A stretch of 56,487 nt of DNA from Lachnospiraceae bacterium. Its GTDB lineage: Bacteria; Bacillota; Clostridia; Lachnospirales; Lachnospiraceae. The notes under the pieces were generated by a model, which was given only the letters and a program-made list of their open reading frames with translations, did not search any database and was not told where the DNA came from. Below are positions 6,666 to 14,899 of this stretch, in pieces; position 1 is the first letter of the stretch; the number at the start of each line of letters is the position of its first letter. Position numbers and translations under genes: made by a program. Location: the NCBI GenBank assembly GCA_009774175.1, contig VSNG01000008.1, positions 1-56,487 on the forward strand, in the 5' to 3' direction.

Positions 6666-8141
6666 TTAATGAATCTTTTTAAACAGCTCCTTACAGGTCG
6701 GATATATCTGTTTAAACTGCTGATATCTCTTTTCGTATTTCTCTACCAACGCAGGCTCCGGCTCCACCGTATCCACGATCTTTACGATTTTCTCCGCCGC
6801 TTCCTCTACATTCGCATATTCGCCGCAGGCTACCGCCGCCAGCATCGCGCCGCCCATGGCAGGCCCTTCCTCGCTCTCGATCACATCCACTTTCAGATTC
6901 ATGATGTTGGCGATCATGCGCTTCCACAGCGGGCTCTTCGCGCCGCCGCCGCAGATCTTCGTGCGCTCAATATGAATTCCGAGAGACCTGGCAACTTCCA
7001 GAGAATCCCGCAGGGCAAAAGCCACGCCCTCCAGCACCGCCTGGGTCATGTCCGCTCTTGTCGTATCCATGGTCATACCGATAAAGGTGCCCCTTGCATC
7101 AGGATCGTTGTGGGGGGAACGCTCTCCCATCAGATAAGGCAGGAAATACACATGGTTCTCGCCCAGCTTATCGTCCGTAATCGCCTTCTGCTCGGCGCCG
7201 TACTCCTGCGTGCCGACGATGTCGTCCATCCACCATTTATTGCAGGAAGCCGCACTCAGCATACAGCCCATCAGATGATAATGACCGTCCGCATGGGCGA
7301 AGGCATGAAGGGCATTGAACTTATCCACGCCAAACTTGTCGGAGGAAATGAATATGGTGCCGCTGGTGCCAAGAGAGATATTGCACATCCCGTCTCCCAC
7401 GGTACCCGTGCCCACAGCCGCAGCCGCATTGTCGCCGCCGCCCGCCGCAACCTTAACAGTTTCGGGAATCCCCAGTTCCTTTGCAATCTCGGGAAGCACT
7501 GTCCCAACGGTTTCGTAGCTCTCAAAAATTTTGGCAAGCTGTTCTTCCCTGACGCCGCAGATTTCGCACATTTCCTTTGACCAGCAGCGGTTTTTCACAT
7601 CAAACAGAAGCATGCCGGAAGCGTCGGACACATCCGTGCAGTGCACGCCCGTCAGCTTATAGGCAATATAATCTTTGGGGAGCATAATCTTCTTAATCCG
7701 GGCAAAATTTTCCGGCTCCTTGTTTTTCACCCATAATACCTTCGGCGCGGTAAAGCCCGTAAAGGAAATGTTCGCCGTATAAGCGGACAGCTTATCCTTG
7801 CCGATCTCGTTATTTAAATAATCGCACTCCTCCGTGGTTCTTCCGTCGTTCCAGAGAATCGCAGGCCGGATCACCTGATCGTTTTCATCCAGAATCACAA
7901 GTCCGTGCATCTGACCGCCAAAGCTGATGCCTGCGATCTGACTCTTATCCACATCCGCAATCAGCTCCTTAATCCCTGCAATGCTCTGCTCATACCAGTC
8001 CTCCGGCTTCTGCTCAGACCATCCCGGATGAGGAAAATAAAGCGGATATTCCTTCGATACGATATTGACGATCTTTCCGCTTCCTTCCATCAAGAGCAGT
8101 TTCACGGCGCTGGTTCCCAAATCCACCCCAATATACAACAT
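6666..8141 (-). CDS. xylB: Xylulokinase (FGGY family)
   Basis: This 491-residue FGGY carbohydrate kinase phosphorylates D-xylulose (or a close ketopentose) to the 5-phosphate for the pentose phosphate pathway. The N-terminal FGGY domain has YIGVDLGTSAVKLLL, ISFGGQMHGLV and RPAILWNDGRT, with the catalytic Asp expected in WNDGRT/VSDASG. The C-terminal domain has SLGTSGTIF, GERSPHNDPDARG and ICGGGAKSPLWKRMIAN. Length and motifs are canonical for XylB. It is the first gene of the operon, and AGGAGA lies five to six bases before the ATG. A LacI-type regulator is divergent upstream, suggesting repression in the absence of sugar. Confidence 0.94.
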   Translation of the reverse strand: MLYIGVDLGTSAVKLLLMEGSGKIVNIVSKEYPLYFPHPGWSEQKPEDWYEQSIAGIKELIADVDKSQIAGISFGGQMHGLVILDENDQVIRPAILWNDGRTTEECDYLNNEIGKDKLSAYTANISFTGFTAPKVLWVKNKEPENFARIKKIMLPKDYIAYKLTGVHCTDVSDASGMLLFDVKNRCWSKEMCEICGVREEQLAKIFESYETVGTVLPEIAKELGIPETVKVAAGGGDNAAAAVGTGTVGDGMCNISLGTSGTIFISSDKFGVDKFNALHAFAHADGHYHLMGCMLSAASCNKWWMDDIVGTQEYGAEQKAITDDKLGENHVYFLPYLMGERSPHNDPDARGTFIGMTMDTTRADMTQAVLEGVAFALRDSLEVARSLGIHIERTKICGGGAKSPLWKRMIANIMNLKVDVIESEEGPAMGGAMLAAVACGEYANVEEAAEKIVKIVDTVEPEPALVEKYEKRYQQFKQIYPTCKELFKKIH

Positions 8142-8157
8142 GTTTTTCTCCTATTCC

Positions 8158-8187
8158 GGAGCGTTTACGCAACAATAGCGACGCTCC
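8158..8187. promoter_or_regulatory. Inverted repeats in the xylB leader, candidate operator
   Basis: GGAGCGT (8158-8164) and ACGCTCC (8181-8187) are perfect inverted repeats 17 bases before the xylB start codon. The left arm overlaps a compact palindrome, GCGTTTACGC (8161-8170), which resembles a LacI-family half-site pair. A further 8-bp palindrome, CGTGCACG, lies at 8217-8224. These are candidates for regulator binding or a 5' hairpin. No binding evidence is available. Confidence 0.42.
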
Positions 8188-8314
8188 CTATGCCATCTGT
8201 TAAAATTTTCCGTGCCCGTGCACGTTCCTTCTGATTTCATGATAAGCCGTCCCGTCCCGAAAAGCAAGTCCGTATCTTTTTTTCGGAACTTTATACAAAA
8301 TACAACGGAACACA

Positions 8315-8343
8315 TTGTCTATTTCCACTGAGTATGCTACGCT
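8315..8343 (+). promoter_or_regulatory. Candidate promoter of the LacI-type regulator
   Basis: TTGTCT (8315-8320), a 17-base spacer and TACGCT (8338-8343) make a reasonable sigma-A promoter. It would give a leader of about 40 bases before the ATG at 8390. It also argues that the open frame from the TTG at 8315 is not the true start, since that codon is in the -35 box. Confidence 0.55.
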
Positions 8344-8389
8344 AGTCAAAGATCATGCCGCAGACAAAAAACGGAAAGGAAAACCCATT

Positions 8390-9406
8390 ATGGCAACCAT
8401 CAAAGAAATCGCCACACTCGCAGGCGTGTCCCGGGGCACGGTGGACCGCGTTTTAAATCACCGCGGCGACGTCAATCCGCAGACGGAAAAAAAGATCCTG
8501 CAAATCATCCGCGATCTTGATTATAAGCCCAATAAGGCAGGTATTGTTCTGGCCGCCCAGAAAAAAAATCTGAAGCTGGGCGTGGTGCTTCTGGGCATGG
8601 GCAATCCCTTCTTTGACGACGTGCTTGTCGGCGTTCGCGAAAAAGAGCAAGAGCTTGCCGGCTACAATTGCAGCGTGCTCATAAAACAGACGGAATACAG
8701 CTTACAGCAACAGCTTCATGCCATAGACGCTCTTCTTGCCGAAGGAATCAACGGCCTTGCCATTTCTCCTTACAACGACAGCGCCGTGCGGGAAAAAATT
8801 AACAGCCTCTGCGCCCAGGGCATCCCTGTGGTAACGCTTAACACCGATATCGAAAATTCCAGCCGTCTTGCCTATGTGGGCAGTAATTTCTACCGCTCCG
8901 GCCAGACCGCGGCCGGACTCATGCATCTTATGACACAGGGCGAAGTGCGCGTCGGCATCGTCTCCGGCTCCCGGAACATCCTCTGCCACACCGAGCGCAT
9001 TGCCGGTTTCTCCCACATAATCGAATCTCACCCCAATATCCGTATCGTGGACACCGTCAATAACAATGACGACGACAGGGTGAGCTGTCAGCTGACGAAA
9101 AAGCTTCTTGCGGATCATCCGGAAATCAACGCTTTTTACTTCACTGCCGGAGGCGTGTACGGCGGCTGTCAGGCAATCGAAGCATCCGCCCGTAAAAACG
9201 ACATAACTGTCATAACAAACGATATGGTTCCCACAACACGGGAATATATGAAAAAGGGACTGATCGCAGCCACCATCTGCCAACAGCCCTCTTTACAGGG
9301 TTCCCAGCCGCTCGCTCTCCTGTTCGCCCACCTGACCACAGGAGAAATGCCCGCCGCAGAAAATAACTATGTAGATGTGGACATCCGTATCAGAGAGAAT
9401 CTTTAG
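8390..9406 (+). CDS. LacI-family transcriptional regulator
   Basis: This 338-residue DNA-binding repressor or activator has a helix-turn-helix at residues 2-50 (TIKEIATLAGVSRGTVDRVLN). A sugar-binding-protein-like effector domain follows (about 60-330), with KLGVVLLGMGNPFFDDV, INGLAISPYNDSAV and VVTLNTDIENSSRLAYVGSN. The effector part resembles the periplasmic ribose/galactose-type binding fold, so it probably senses a free or phosphorylated sugar. It is divergent from the xylB-DUF4867-isomerase operon and is its likely regulator. I chose the ATG at 8390 because GGAAAGGA lies upstream and the first helix begins right after it. The 3' end overlaps the converging EAL gene by 17 bases. Confidence 0.9.
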   Translation: MATIKEIATLAGVSRGTVDRVLNHRGDVNPQTEKKILQIIRDLDYKPNKAGIVLAAQKKNLKLGVVLLGMGNPFFDDVLVGVREKEQELAGYNCSVLIKQTEYSLQQQLHAIDALLAEGINGLAISPYNDSAVREKINSLCAQGIPVVTLNTDIENSSRLAYVGSNFYRSGQTAAGLMHLMTQGEVRVGIVSGSRNILCHTERIAGFSHIIESHPNIRIVDTVNNNDDDRVSCQLTKKLLADHPEINAFYFTAGGVYGGCQAIEASARKNDITVITNDMVPTTREYMKKGLIAATICQQPSLQGSQPLALLFAHLTTGEMPAAENNYVDVDIRIRENL

Positions 9407-11120
9407 CCAGCAGAAAATCTTCCTCAAACTGCTTTGCCGGAGCGGGTTTTCCAAAATAATATCCCTGTATCATATCCGGCTTCGTGGCCATCATTCTGGC
9501 AAGCTCTTCCTTCTCCTCTATTCCCTCCATGCAGACCGCGGAGCCCAGACTGTGCACCATATCAATGATATGGCTGATAATATTAAAATCGTATTCGCTT
9601 TGCAGCGCCTGAGCCACAAAGCTTCTGTCAATCTTCACGGTTCTGAAATCAATCTCTTTCAGATAGCGCATATTGGAATAACCCGTACCGAAATCGTCAA
9701 GAGCCAGATCAATATTTCTCGCTTTCAGATCCCTGAAAAGCTCCTTAATCCGCTCATTGGTTTCTATGTAACCGCTCTCGGTCAGTTCCAGCACCAGACT
9801 TTCCGGGTCAAGTCCGACCTCCTGCACACATTTCTCCACATCCCGCATCAGATCGCTTTTGTGAAGCTGCACATAGGACAGATTCACGTTGATATGAAAC
9901 TCCGGTATGTACTGCTGCCATTTCTTGCAGGCTCTGGCCGCCTCCCACAGGACAAACCGTCCCACCGGGATAATAAGTCCGCTCTCCTCCAGAATCGGAA
10001 CGAACACCGCCGGCGACATATTGTCATACCCATCGTTCTTCCAGCGTAACAGCGCCTCCGCCCCAATCAGCTTATAGCCGCCCGCCGTTGACACAATAGG
10101 CTGGTAATATACCTCAAATCCTCTGAAATCATGATTGATATCCTGCCGCAGCGCCTTTCGGATATCAAGCTTCCTCAGGTAAACCTCATAATCAGCCTGC
10201 ACAAACGGCCTCATCTGATTTCTGCCGCCGCGCTTAGCCTCATTCAGGGCAAACTCCGTATACCGCATAATTTCTTCTACGGTTTTGCCTGTAAAATCTC
10301 CCTCCAGCACTCCTGCGGAGACAGTGTAAAAACGGCTGTATTCTTTCCGTTTGGCCGTAACGGCTATGGCCTGCTGCACCTGTCTGTAAACGGCGCGGGG
10401 CTCAAGCTCCATGGCCTGTCCCTCATCCACCACCATAAACTCGTCCGCCATCAGCCGATAAACCCTTACGTTCTCGCCCACCGTCTTTAAAATGCACTCC
10501 GCAAGCTCCCGAAGCACTTCGTCGCCCGCCTCAATGCCTTCCTTTTCGTTAATCTCCTTAAAATTATCTATGCCGATACGCATCATATAATGAACGGAAC
10601 CGGGATTTTCCTGAAGAAGATTCCCCATATCGAGACGCAGCGCCGCTTCCCTGCGAAGCCCGGTGACATTGTCAGCCTTGGCCTTCCTTCCAAGCTCGCT
10701 GACCGTCCCGATCAAAAGCCGGTGCCCCTCCGCGCCTGTCACCACCGTGCCGCGGCAACTGATCCAGACCACCCTGTTCATACGATCCATCCAGCGGTAT
10801 TCCAGCGCATGCGTATCCTTTTCGCCCAAGCGGCACTTTTCCAGATCCGATGCCACCATCTCATAGTCGGAAGGATGTATCACTTTTCTGATCGTTTCCG
10901 TGCAGTTCTCGATCACCATAGTGCGGAAGGGAAAACGTTTCGTCGCCTTTTCCGACAGAATATAAATGTCCGCGCTCAAATCCAGAATAAACATGTACGC
11001 GTCCGAGGACTGCTGCATGATCTCAATGACCGTTCTGATCTGTTCCAGCGTCATTCCCTGCAGCACCTTCATGTCATGCAGTTTATCTCCTGCACTGTCA
11101 GTTGAATTCATCGGCTCCAC
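9390..11120 (-). CDS. c-di-GMP phosphodiesterase with PAS, degenerate GGDEF and EAL domains
   Basis: The 576-residue cytoplasmic protein has a PAS-like sensor (about 25-150), a GGDEF domain (about 165-320) and an EAL domain (about 350-565). The GGDEF signature is replaced by LMADEF, so diguanylate cyclase activity is unlikely; such domains often bind GTP and regulate the partner. The EAL domain keeps its motifs: GAEALLRWKN, FHINVNLSYVQL, LVLELTESGYIE, LALDDFGTGYSN, VKIDRSFV, MEGIEEKEEL and QGYYFGKPAPA. It should therefore hydrolyse c-di-GMP. There is no membrane segment. A near-consensus promoter lies 54 bases upstream of the start. The gene is monocistronic and overlaps the lacI-type gene tail to tail. 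Confidence 0.9.
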   Translation of the reverse strand: MEPMNSTDSAGDKLHDMKVLQGMTLEQIRTVIEIMQQSSDAYMFILDLSADIYILSEKATKRFPFRTMVIENCTETIRKVIHPSDYEMVASDLEKCRLGEKDTHALEYRWMDRMNRVVWISCRGTVVTGAEGHRLLIGTVSELGRKAKADNVTGLRREAALRLDMGNLLQENPGSVHYMMRIGIDNFKEINEKEGIEAGDEVLRELAECILKTVGENVRVYRLMADEFMVVDEGQAMELEPRAVYRQVQQAIAVTAKRKEYSRFYTVSAGVLEGDFTGKTVEEIMRYTEFALNEAKRGGRNQMRPFVQADYEVYLRKLDIRKALRQDINHDFRGFEVYYQPIVSTAGGYKLIGAEALLRWKNDGYDNMSPAVFVPILEESGLIIPVGRFVLWEAARACKKWQQYIPEFHINVNLSYVQLHKSDLMRDVEKCVQEVGLDPESLVLELTESGYIETNERIKELFRDLKARNIDLALDDFGTGYSNMRYLKEIDFRTVKIDRSFVAQALQSEYDFNIISHIIDMVHSLGSAVCMEGIEEKEELARMMATKPDMIQGYYFGKPAPAKQFEEDFLLAKDSL

Positions 11121-11173
11121 CCCTTCCCTGATTCTCCAGCGTCTGTTATACCAAATCCCCTGACTTTGCGTCT

Positions 11174-11202
11174 ATTATACAATTCCTTTGCCGCCTTGTC
11201 AA
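11174..11202 (-). promoter_or_regulatory. Consensus sigma-A promoter of the EAL gene
   Basis: Read on the minus strand, this is TTGACA, 17 bases, TATAAT: a perfect match in both hexamers and spacing. On the plus strand TGTCAA is at 11197-11202 and ATTATA at 11174-11179. Transcription would begin near 11167, giving a leader of about 45 bases. A consensus promoter implies strong constitutive expression of the phosphodiesterase unless a repressor acts. Confidence 0.85.
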
Positions 11203-11299
11203 ACTATACATGTGTATTTTGCATAATATTTTTCTTAGTTTTGCCTAATTTTTTATATAAACCATACAATTCGTTTACATAATTTGCGTCAAACCCTCC

Positions 11300-11328
11300 T
11301 ATACAAAGAGTTCGACTTTTGTTATACT
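11300..11328 (+). promoter_or_regulatory. Candidate promoter of the carbamate kinase gene
   Basis: TATACA (11300-11305), a 17-base spacer and TATACT (11323-11328) lie 52 bases before the ATG at 11380. The divergent EAL promoter is about 100 bases away, so the 259-base interval between the two genes is a bidirectional promoter region. The AT-rich middle (11215-11290) shows nothing else I can name. Confidence 0.5.
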
Positions 11329-11379
11329 GAGAATATGCGGGAAAACCCGCCCTGAAATTTGTCGATTGGAGGATTTTTC

Positions 11380-12327
11380 ATGAACAAAATTTTGAATAAA
11401 AAGAAAGCAGTCGTCTCTCTTGGACACGAAGCGCTCGGCTACACCACGCTGGAACAGTGGGACGCAGTCAAGATCACCGCAAAGGCGCTGGCCGATCTGG
11501 TAGAAGCCGACTATCAGCTTACCATCACCCACAGCAACGGGCCGCAGGTCAGCATGATCCATAAGGCGATGACCGAACTGCGCAGAGTCTACATCGACTA
11601 TACCCCCGCACCCATGTGCGTCTGCTCCGCCATGAGCCAGGGCTATGTGGGGTATGACATACAAAACGCGCTCCGTGCCGAGCTTCTTGGCCGCGGTATC
11701 GCAAAAACCATCAGCACCGTTCTGACACAGGTCACGGTAGATCCCTATGACGAGGCATTCTACACTCCTACCAAGGTGATCGGCCGTTATATGTCGGCAG
11801 AGGACGCGGAAACGGAAACCAAAAAGGGCAACTATGTGAAGGAAGAGCCCGGCAAGGGCTTTCGAAGAGTAGTGGCCGCTCCCCGCCCCATCGACATTGT
11901 AGAAATCGACGCGATCCGCGCGCTGGCGCAGGCAGACCAGATCGTCATTGCCTGCGGGGGAGGCGGCATTCCCGTTATTGAGCAGAACCACACCTTAAAA
12001 GGCGCTTCCGCGGTAATCGAAAAAGACGCCGTAGCCGGCAGGCTGGCCGCCAAATTGCAGGCGGATGAGCTGATCATCCTGACAGGCGTCCCGCAGGTTT
12101 ACCGGGACTTCGGAAAGCAGGAGCAGACCCCCATCTCTTCCCTCACCGTGCTACAGGCCAGAGAGCTGTGCGAAGAAGGCCAGTTTGAGGAAGGAACCAT
12201 GCTGCCGAAAATCGAAGCCGCCATCGCCTATCTGGAAGCCAACCCGGAGGGCCGGGTGCTGATCACATCGCTTAAAAACGTGAAAGACGCCCTCAAAGGA
12301 AAAAGCGGCACCGTGATTACCGCCTGA
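11380..12327 (+). CDS. arcC: Carbamate kinase family protein
   Basis: This 315-residue amino-acid-kinase-fold enzyme would make ATP and carbamate from carbamoyl phosphate and ADP. Motifs include HSNGPQVSMI, PMCVCSAMSQGYVGYD, CGGGGIPVIEQN, AVIEKDAVAGRLA and LTGVPQVYRDFGK; the last three are typical nucleotide and phosphate contacts. The usual N-terminal loop (ALGGNAL) is replaced by SLGHEALGYT, an unusual variant. No arginine deiminase, ornithine or other transcarbamoylase is nearby, so the source of carbamoyl phosphate (arginine, agmatine, purine or other ureide catabolism) is not visible. The start at 11380 is set by TTGGAGGA eight bases upstream. It converges with lspA, eight bases apart. 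Confidence 0.85.
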   Translation: MNKILNKKKAVVSLGHEALGYTTLEQWDAVKITAKALADLVEADYQLTITHSNGPQVSMIHKAMTELRRVYIDYTPAPMCVCSAMSQGYVGYDIQNALRAELLGRGIAKTISTVLTQVTVDPYDEAFYTPTKVIGRYMSAEDAETETKKGNYVKEEPGKGFRRVVAAPRPIDIVEIDAIRALAQADQIVIACGGGGIPVIEQNHTLKGASAVIEKDAVAGRLAAKLQADELIILTGVPQVYRDFGKQEQTPISSLTVLQARELCEEGQFEEGTMLPKIEAAIAYLEANPEGRVLITSLKNVKDALKGKSGTVITA

Positions 12328-12335
12328 TGCCGCCT

Positions 12336-12800
12336 TTATTTTCGCCGCATGTCGCCCAAAACCATGAGCAGCGCGCCGATCATAATGCAAAAATCTGAGA
12401 TATTGAAGACAACGCGGCGGACCCGTTTGTTTTTTACGGGAAAGCTGACATAATCCACCACATAATTTCTGGTCAGGCGGTCATAGGTATTGCTGTATGC
12501 GCCGCCAAGCAGAAGCGCTAACCCTGCCCTTAGGGTAGAGTTTCCACGAAGGCTGAAAGTGGAGAGAAACACAACTGTCATAAAAAGCGTTAAAAGCAGG
12601 GACAGAAGGGCAACCGCCTTCTGTCTCTTTTCTCCCGCATCAAGAAAAGCGCCCCTGTTATGATATCTTCTGATCAGAAGCTTCCCCCGGCAGACAGACT
12701 TTTCCTGTCCCACCTCCAAATGCGTTTCGATATAATTTTTTATAAGCAGATCCAGCAGGAAAATTCCAGCCGCCAGAATCGCAAAGATAATTACCGTCAT
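12336..12800 (-). CDS. lspA: Lipoprotein signal peptidase (signal peptidase II)
   Basis: This 154-residue integral membrane aspartyl protease removes signal peptides from lipoproteins. The start at 12800 (MTVIIFAILAAG) is chosen because GGGAGGTC lies just upstream; the longer frame adds 16 non-conserved residues. Four membrane segments can be seen (about 1-20, 55-78, 82-100, 128-148). Signature positions are NRGAF (family NTGAAF), YDRLTRNYVVDYV with the first catalytic Asp, and FNISDFCIM with the second. The central part is somewhat shorter and more basic than in Bacillus LspA. The two lipoproteins encoded at 16605-19585 are possible substrates. It sits 56 bases downstream of the repeat-containing hypothetical gene. 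Confidence 0.85.
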   Translation of the reverse strand: MTVIIFAILAAGIFLLDLLIKNYIETHLEVGQEKSVCRGKLLIRRYHNRGAFLDAGEKRQKAVALLSLLLTLFMTVVFLSTFSLRGNSTLRAGLALLLGGAYSNTYDRLTRNYVVDYVSFPVKNKRVRRVVFNISDFCIMIGALLMVLGDMRRK

Positions 12801-12856
12801 AAAGACCTCCCTGCGACTATTATACCCGAATTTCTCCCGCAAGATCAATCCCCATC

Positions 12857-13432
12857 CTATTTTTTCGGGGTAACTTTGGCATTCTGCCGTCTGTAGGTGT
12901 CGTTGTCCTTCTGTTTCAATTCATTTTCCACCTGAGTCAGCTTTTGTTCCAGTTCTTCTGTTTTCTCTTCATCCCCGGAGGCGGCCCGGAGCTGCTGCTC
13001 GATCTGTCTCTTCTTTTCTTTCAATTCCCGGATCTCCCGTTCTACCTTATCCGTGTTGCCGACCCACTCTTCCTCAGAGTCTTTCGGATTTTCCCCATTT
13101 ACCTTCGGCTCTTTCTTCTCATCCGCCTTCCCGGCTTTCCGGGGATCGTCGTAAAAGATCTTACGGCTGCCGTCCTCATCCTGTCCTACCCGGTACAGAC
13201 CGGAAGGCCGGGCCCCCTCCTTCTCGCTGCTGATGTATTCGTCGTGGGGCGCTTTCACGCCGTCTGCTGCCTTTGCAGGCCCTTCCACGCCGTCTGCTGC
13301 CTTCGCAGGCCCTCCCACGCCGTCCGTTGCCTTCGCCGCTCCGGCGCTGCCTGCTTCCTCCTTATTGCGCATTGCCTCCTCTACATACTTAGCGGTGGAA
13401 TGATTGTAGCTTCCGTTGATTTTCATGGACAT
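12857..13432 (-). CDS. Hypothetical protein with 10-residue repeats and C-terminal coiled coil
   Basis: The 191-residue product starts MSMKINGSYN at 13432, six to seven bases after AAGGAGGG. A longer frame to 13492 lacks a ribosome site. It has no signal or membrane segment. The N-terminal part holds near-identical repeats of the type GPAKAADGVE (about residues 37-62). A hydrophilic region with YRVGQDEDGSRKIFYDDP follows, then a strongly charged coiled coil (about 125-180, REIRELKEKKRQIEQQL). It ends in basic residues. I do not recognise a family. It lies between the histidine kinase and lspA and may be the last but one gene of that unit. Confidence 0.65.
   Translation of the reverse strand: MSMKINGSYNHSTAKYVEEAMRNKEEAGSAGAAKATDGVGGPAKAADGVEGPAKAADGVKAPHDEYISSEKEGARPSGLYRVGQDEDGSRKIFYDDPRKAGKADEKKEPKVNGENPKDSEEEWVGNTDKVEREIRELKEKKRQIEQQLRAASGDEEKTEELEQKLTQVENELKQKDNDTYRRQNAKVTPKK
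13257..13343. repeat. 30-bp coding minisatellite
   Basis: Three units of 30 bases beginning CACGCCGTC (near 13257, 13287 and 13317) are nearly identical, the third being more diverged. They encode the 10-residue repeats of the protein at 12857-13432, so copy-number change would stay in frame. Confidence 0.75.
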
Positions 13433-13488
13433 ACTCTTTCCCTCCTTACATGGTATTTGAAGACGGCGCAGTCCACAAACAGCCGCCT

Positions 13489-14874
13489 TCAATTACTCTT
13501 TCGGCCGCCCGGAAGGTCGAATAAATCCATTTGCCGCAGGATGCTTTCTGGATGCTGTGGAATGATTAACAGCACATGCAGGAGGAAAACCGCTCCCTGC
13601 CTTTTCACGCTCACCGCTCCCTGATATTTTTCCGCCACTGCCCTGATATTTGAAAGACCCGTCCCCTCTTTGAACATCCCCTCTCCCTGAAAGCTGTTCT
13701 CTATTTCCATAAGGAGAAAATCTCCCTGCATGCGCCCCGCCATGCGGATATACTTTTCCCTGCCGTCCTCCATTTTATGGCACCCATGAATCGCATTGTC
13801 CAATGCGTTTGACAGGATAATGCAAATATCAATGTCCCGCAGACCGCAGGGGTATGGCAGGACAAGCGAACATTCCACCCGAATCCCCATACTCTTTGCG
13901 ATTCCCAGCTTATTTCCCACCAGAATATCCGCCACCGGATTGTGAGTGCTTACGGGAAAGGACATCTGCTGCGCCATCTCTTCCAGATCCTCCACATATT
14001 GTATGGCCTGATCCAGGTTTCCGTTCTGCAAAAGCTGCCTGATCACCGCAATGTGGTTTTTCACGTCATGGCGGAACGACGCCGTCTTTTCATAGCGGGT
14101 TCTGGCCTCTTCCACGTATTGGTTCAGATAACGTTCCTGCTGCTCCAAAAGCGACAGCTCCGTGCCAAGCCGCAGACTTTGCAGCATTTTCTGCCAGGCA
14201 TAAAGAATGCAGAACAGGCTGCCGATTCCCAAAAGCTGTATGGCAAGCATCTGACCGTGGTTGGTATACACCGTGATGCCTCTGCCGTCCGTGATATTTA
14301 CACCGTAAATGATGGAATTGATATATTCCTCCATAAAAAAAATCATCAGCACGGGAATCAGCACCATAAACAGGTATTGCCGCTTTATGGTTTCACGGCG
14401 GAAAAAATACCGTTCTATTATATGGCAGCAGCGCCAAAATAAAAAAAGCGATGTCAGTTCTCCCGACAGCATAAATGCATATCCGGCTATTTTGCCTTCC
14501 GGCACGGGCAGCAGCGGATAAAAAACGCTCCACAGCGATTTCACAACGCCGTAACAAAGCAGCATCACCTCCGCCACCATCACGGCATACAAAACGGCGG
14601 ACTGGAAATCCGCCGCTTTTTTTATGCGCGGGCGCTCCGCCCGATCCCCCTCCTTCGGCAGCAGCATCCCGCATATCGTAAGCAAAAGGACATAGGCTGC
14701 CATCTGAACCGTTACGCTGCCCCTGATAACATGCACAAAAATACCCCCGCATACCACGGACAGCAGATAAAACCAGAGGGACACCTTCTTATGCATAAAT
14801 CTCACATAAAAGACAACCCCTGAAAAAATCTGCGCAATTCCGCCTGCCATCGCATATAAATCCAATATATCCAT
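13489..14874 (-). CDS. AgrC/ComD-type sensor histidine kinase
   Basis: The 461-residue membrane kinase has an N-terminal sensor of about six membrane segments (residues 1-220). A helical linker follows, then the phospho-acceptor motif FRHDVKNHIAVI (His at about residue 268), and a GHKL ATP-binding domain (HATPase_c_5 type). That domain carries the N-box ILSNALDNAIHGC and the G motif EGTGLSNI. This architecture belongs to peptide-quorum-sensing receptors of the AgrC family. It is 25 bases downstream of a LytTR response regulator gene. No AgrB-like processing enzyme or AgrD-like precursor is recognisable nearby, so the ligand is unknown. Confidence 0.88.
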   Translation of the reverse strand: MDILDLYAMAGGIAQIFSGVVFYVRFMHKKVSLWFYLLSVVCGGIFVHVIRGSVTVQMAAYVLLLTICGMLLPKEGDRAERPRIKKAADFQSAVLYAVMVAEVMLLCYGVVKSLWSVFYPLLPVPEGKIAGYAFMLSGELTSLFLFWRCCHIIERYFFRRETIKRQYLFMVLIPVLMIFFMEEYINSIIYGVNITDGRGITVYTNHGQMLAIQLLGIGSLFCILYAWQKMLQSLRLGTELSLLEQQERYLNQYVEEARTRYEKTASFRHDVKNHIAVIRQLLQNGNLDQAIQYVEDLEEMAQQMSFPVSTHNPVADILVGNKLGIAKSMGIRVECSLVLPYPCGLRDIDICIILSNALDNAIHGCHKMEDGREKYIRMAGRMQGDFLLMEIENSFQGEGMFKEGTGLSNIRAVAEKYQGAVSVKRQGAVFLLHVLLIIPQHPESILRQMDLFDLPGGRKSN

Positions 14875-14899
14875 ACCATCAGCCTTCCGTTCTCTGCCG

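Noticed and set aside
8315..8389. TTG start for the LacI-type regulator
   Set aside because: The TTG is inside a likely -35 box and the added residues precede the conserved helix-turn-helix; ATG at 8390 has a better ribosome site.
11121..11379. A c-di-GMP riboswitch before the EAL gene
   Set aside because: The leader after the consensus promoter is about 45 bases, too short for the riboswitch, and shows no GEMM-like conserved core.
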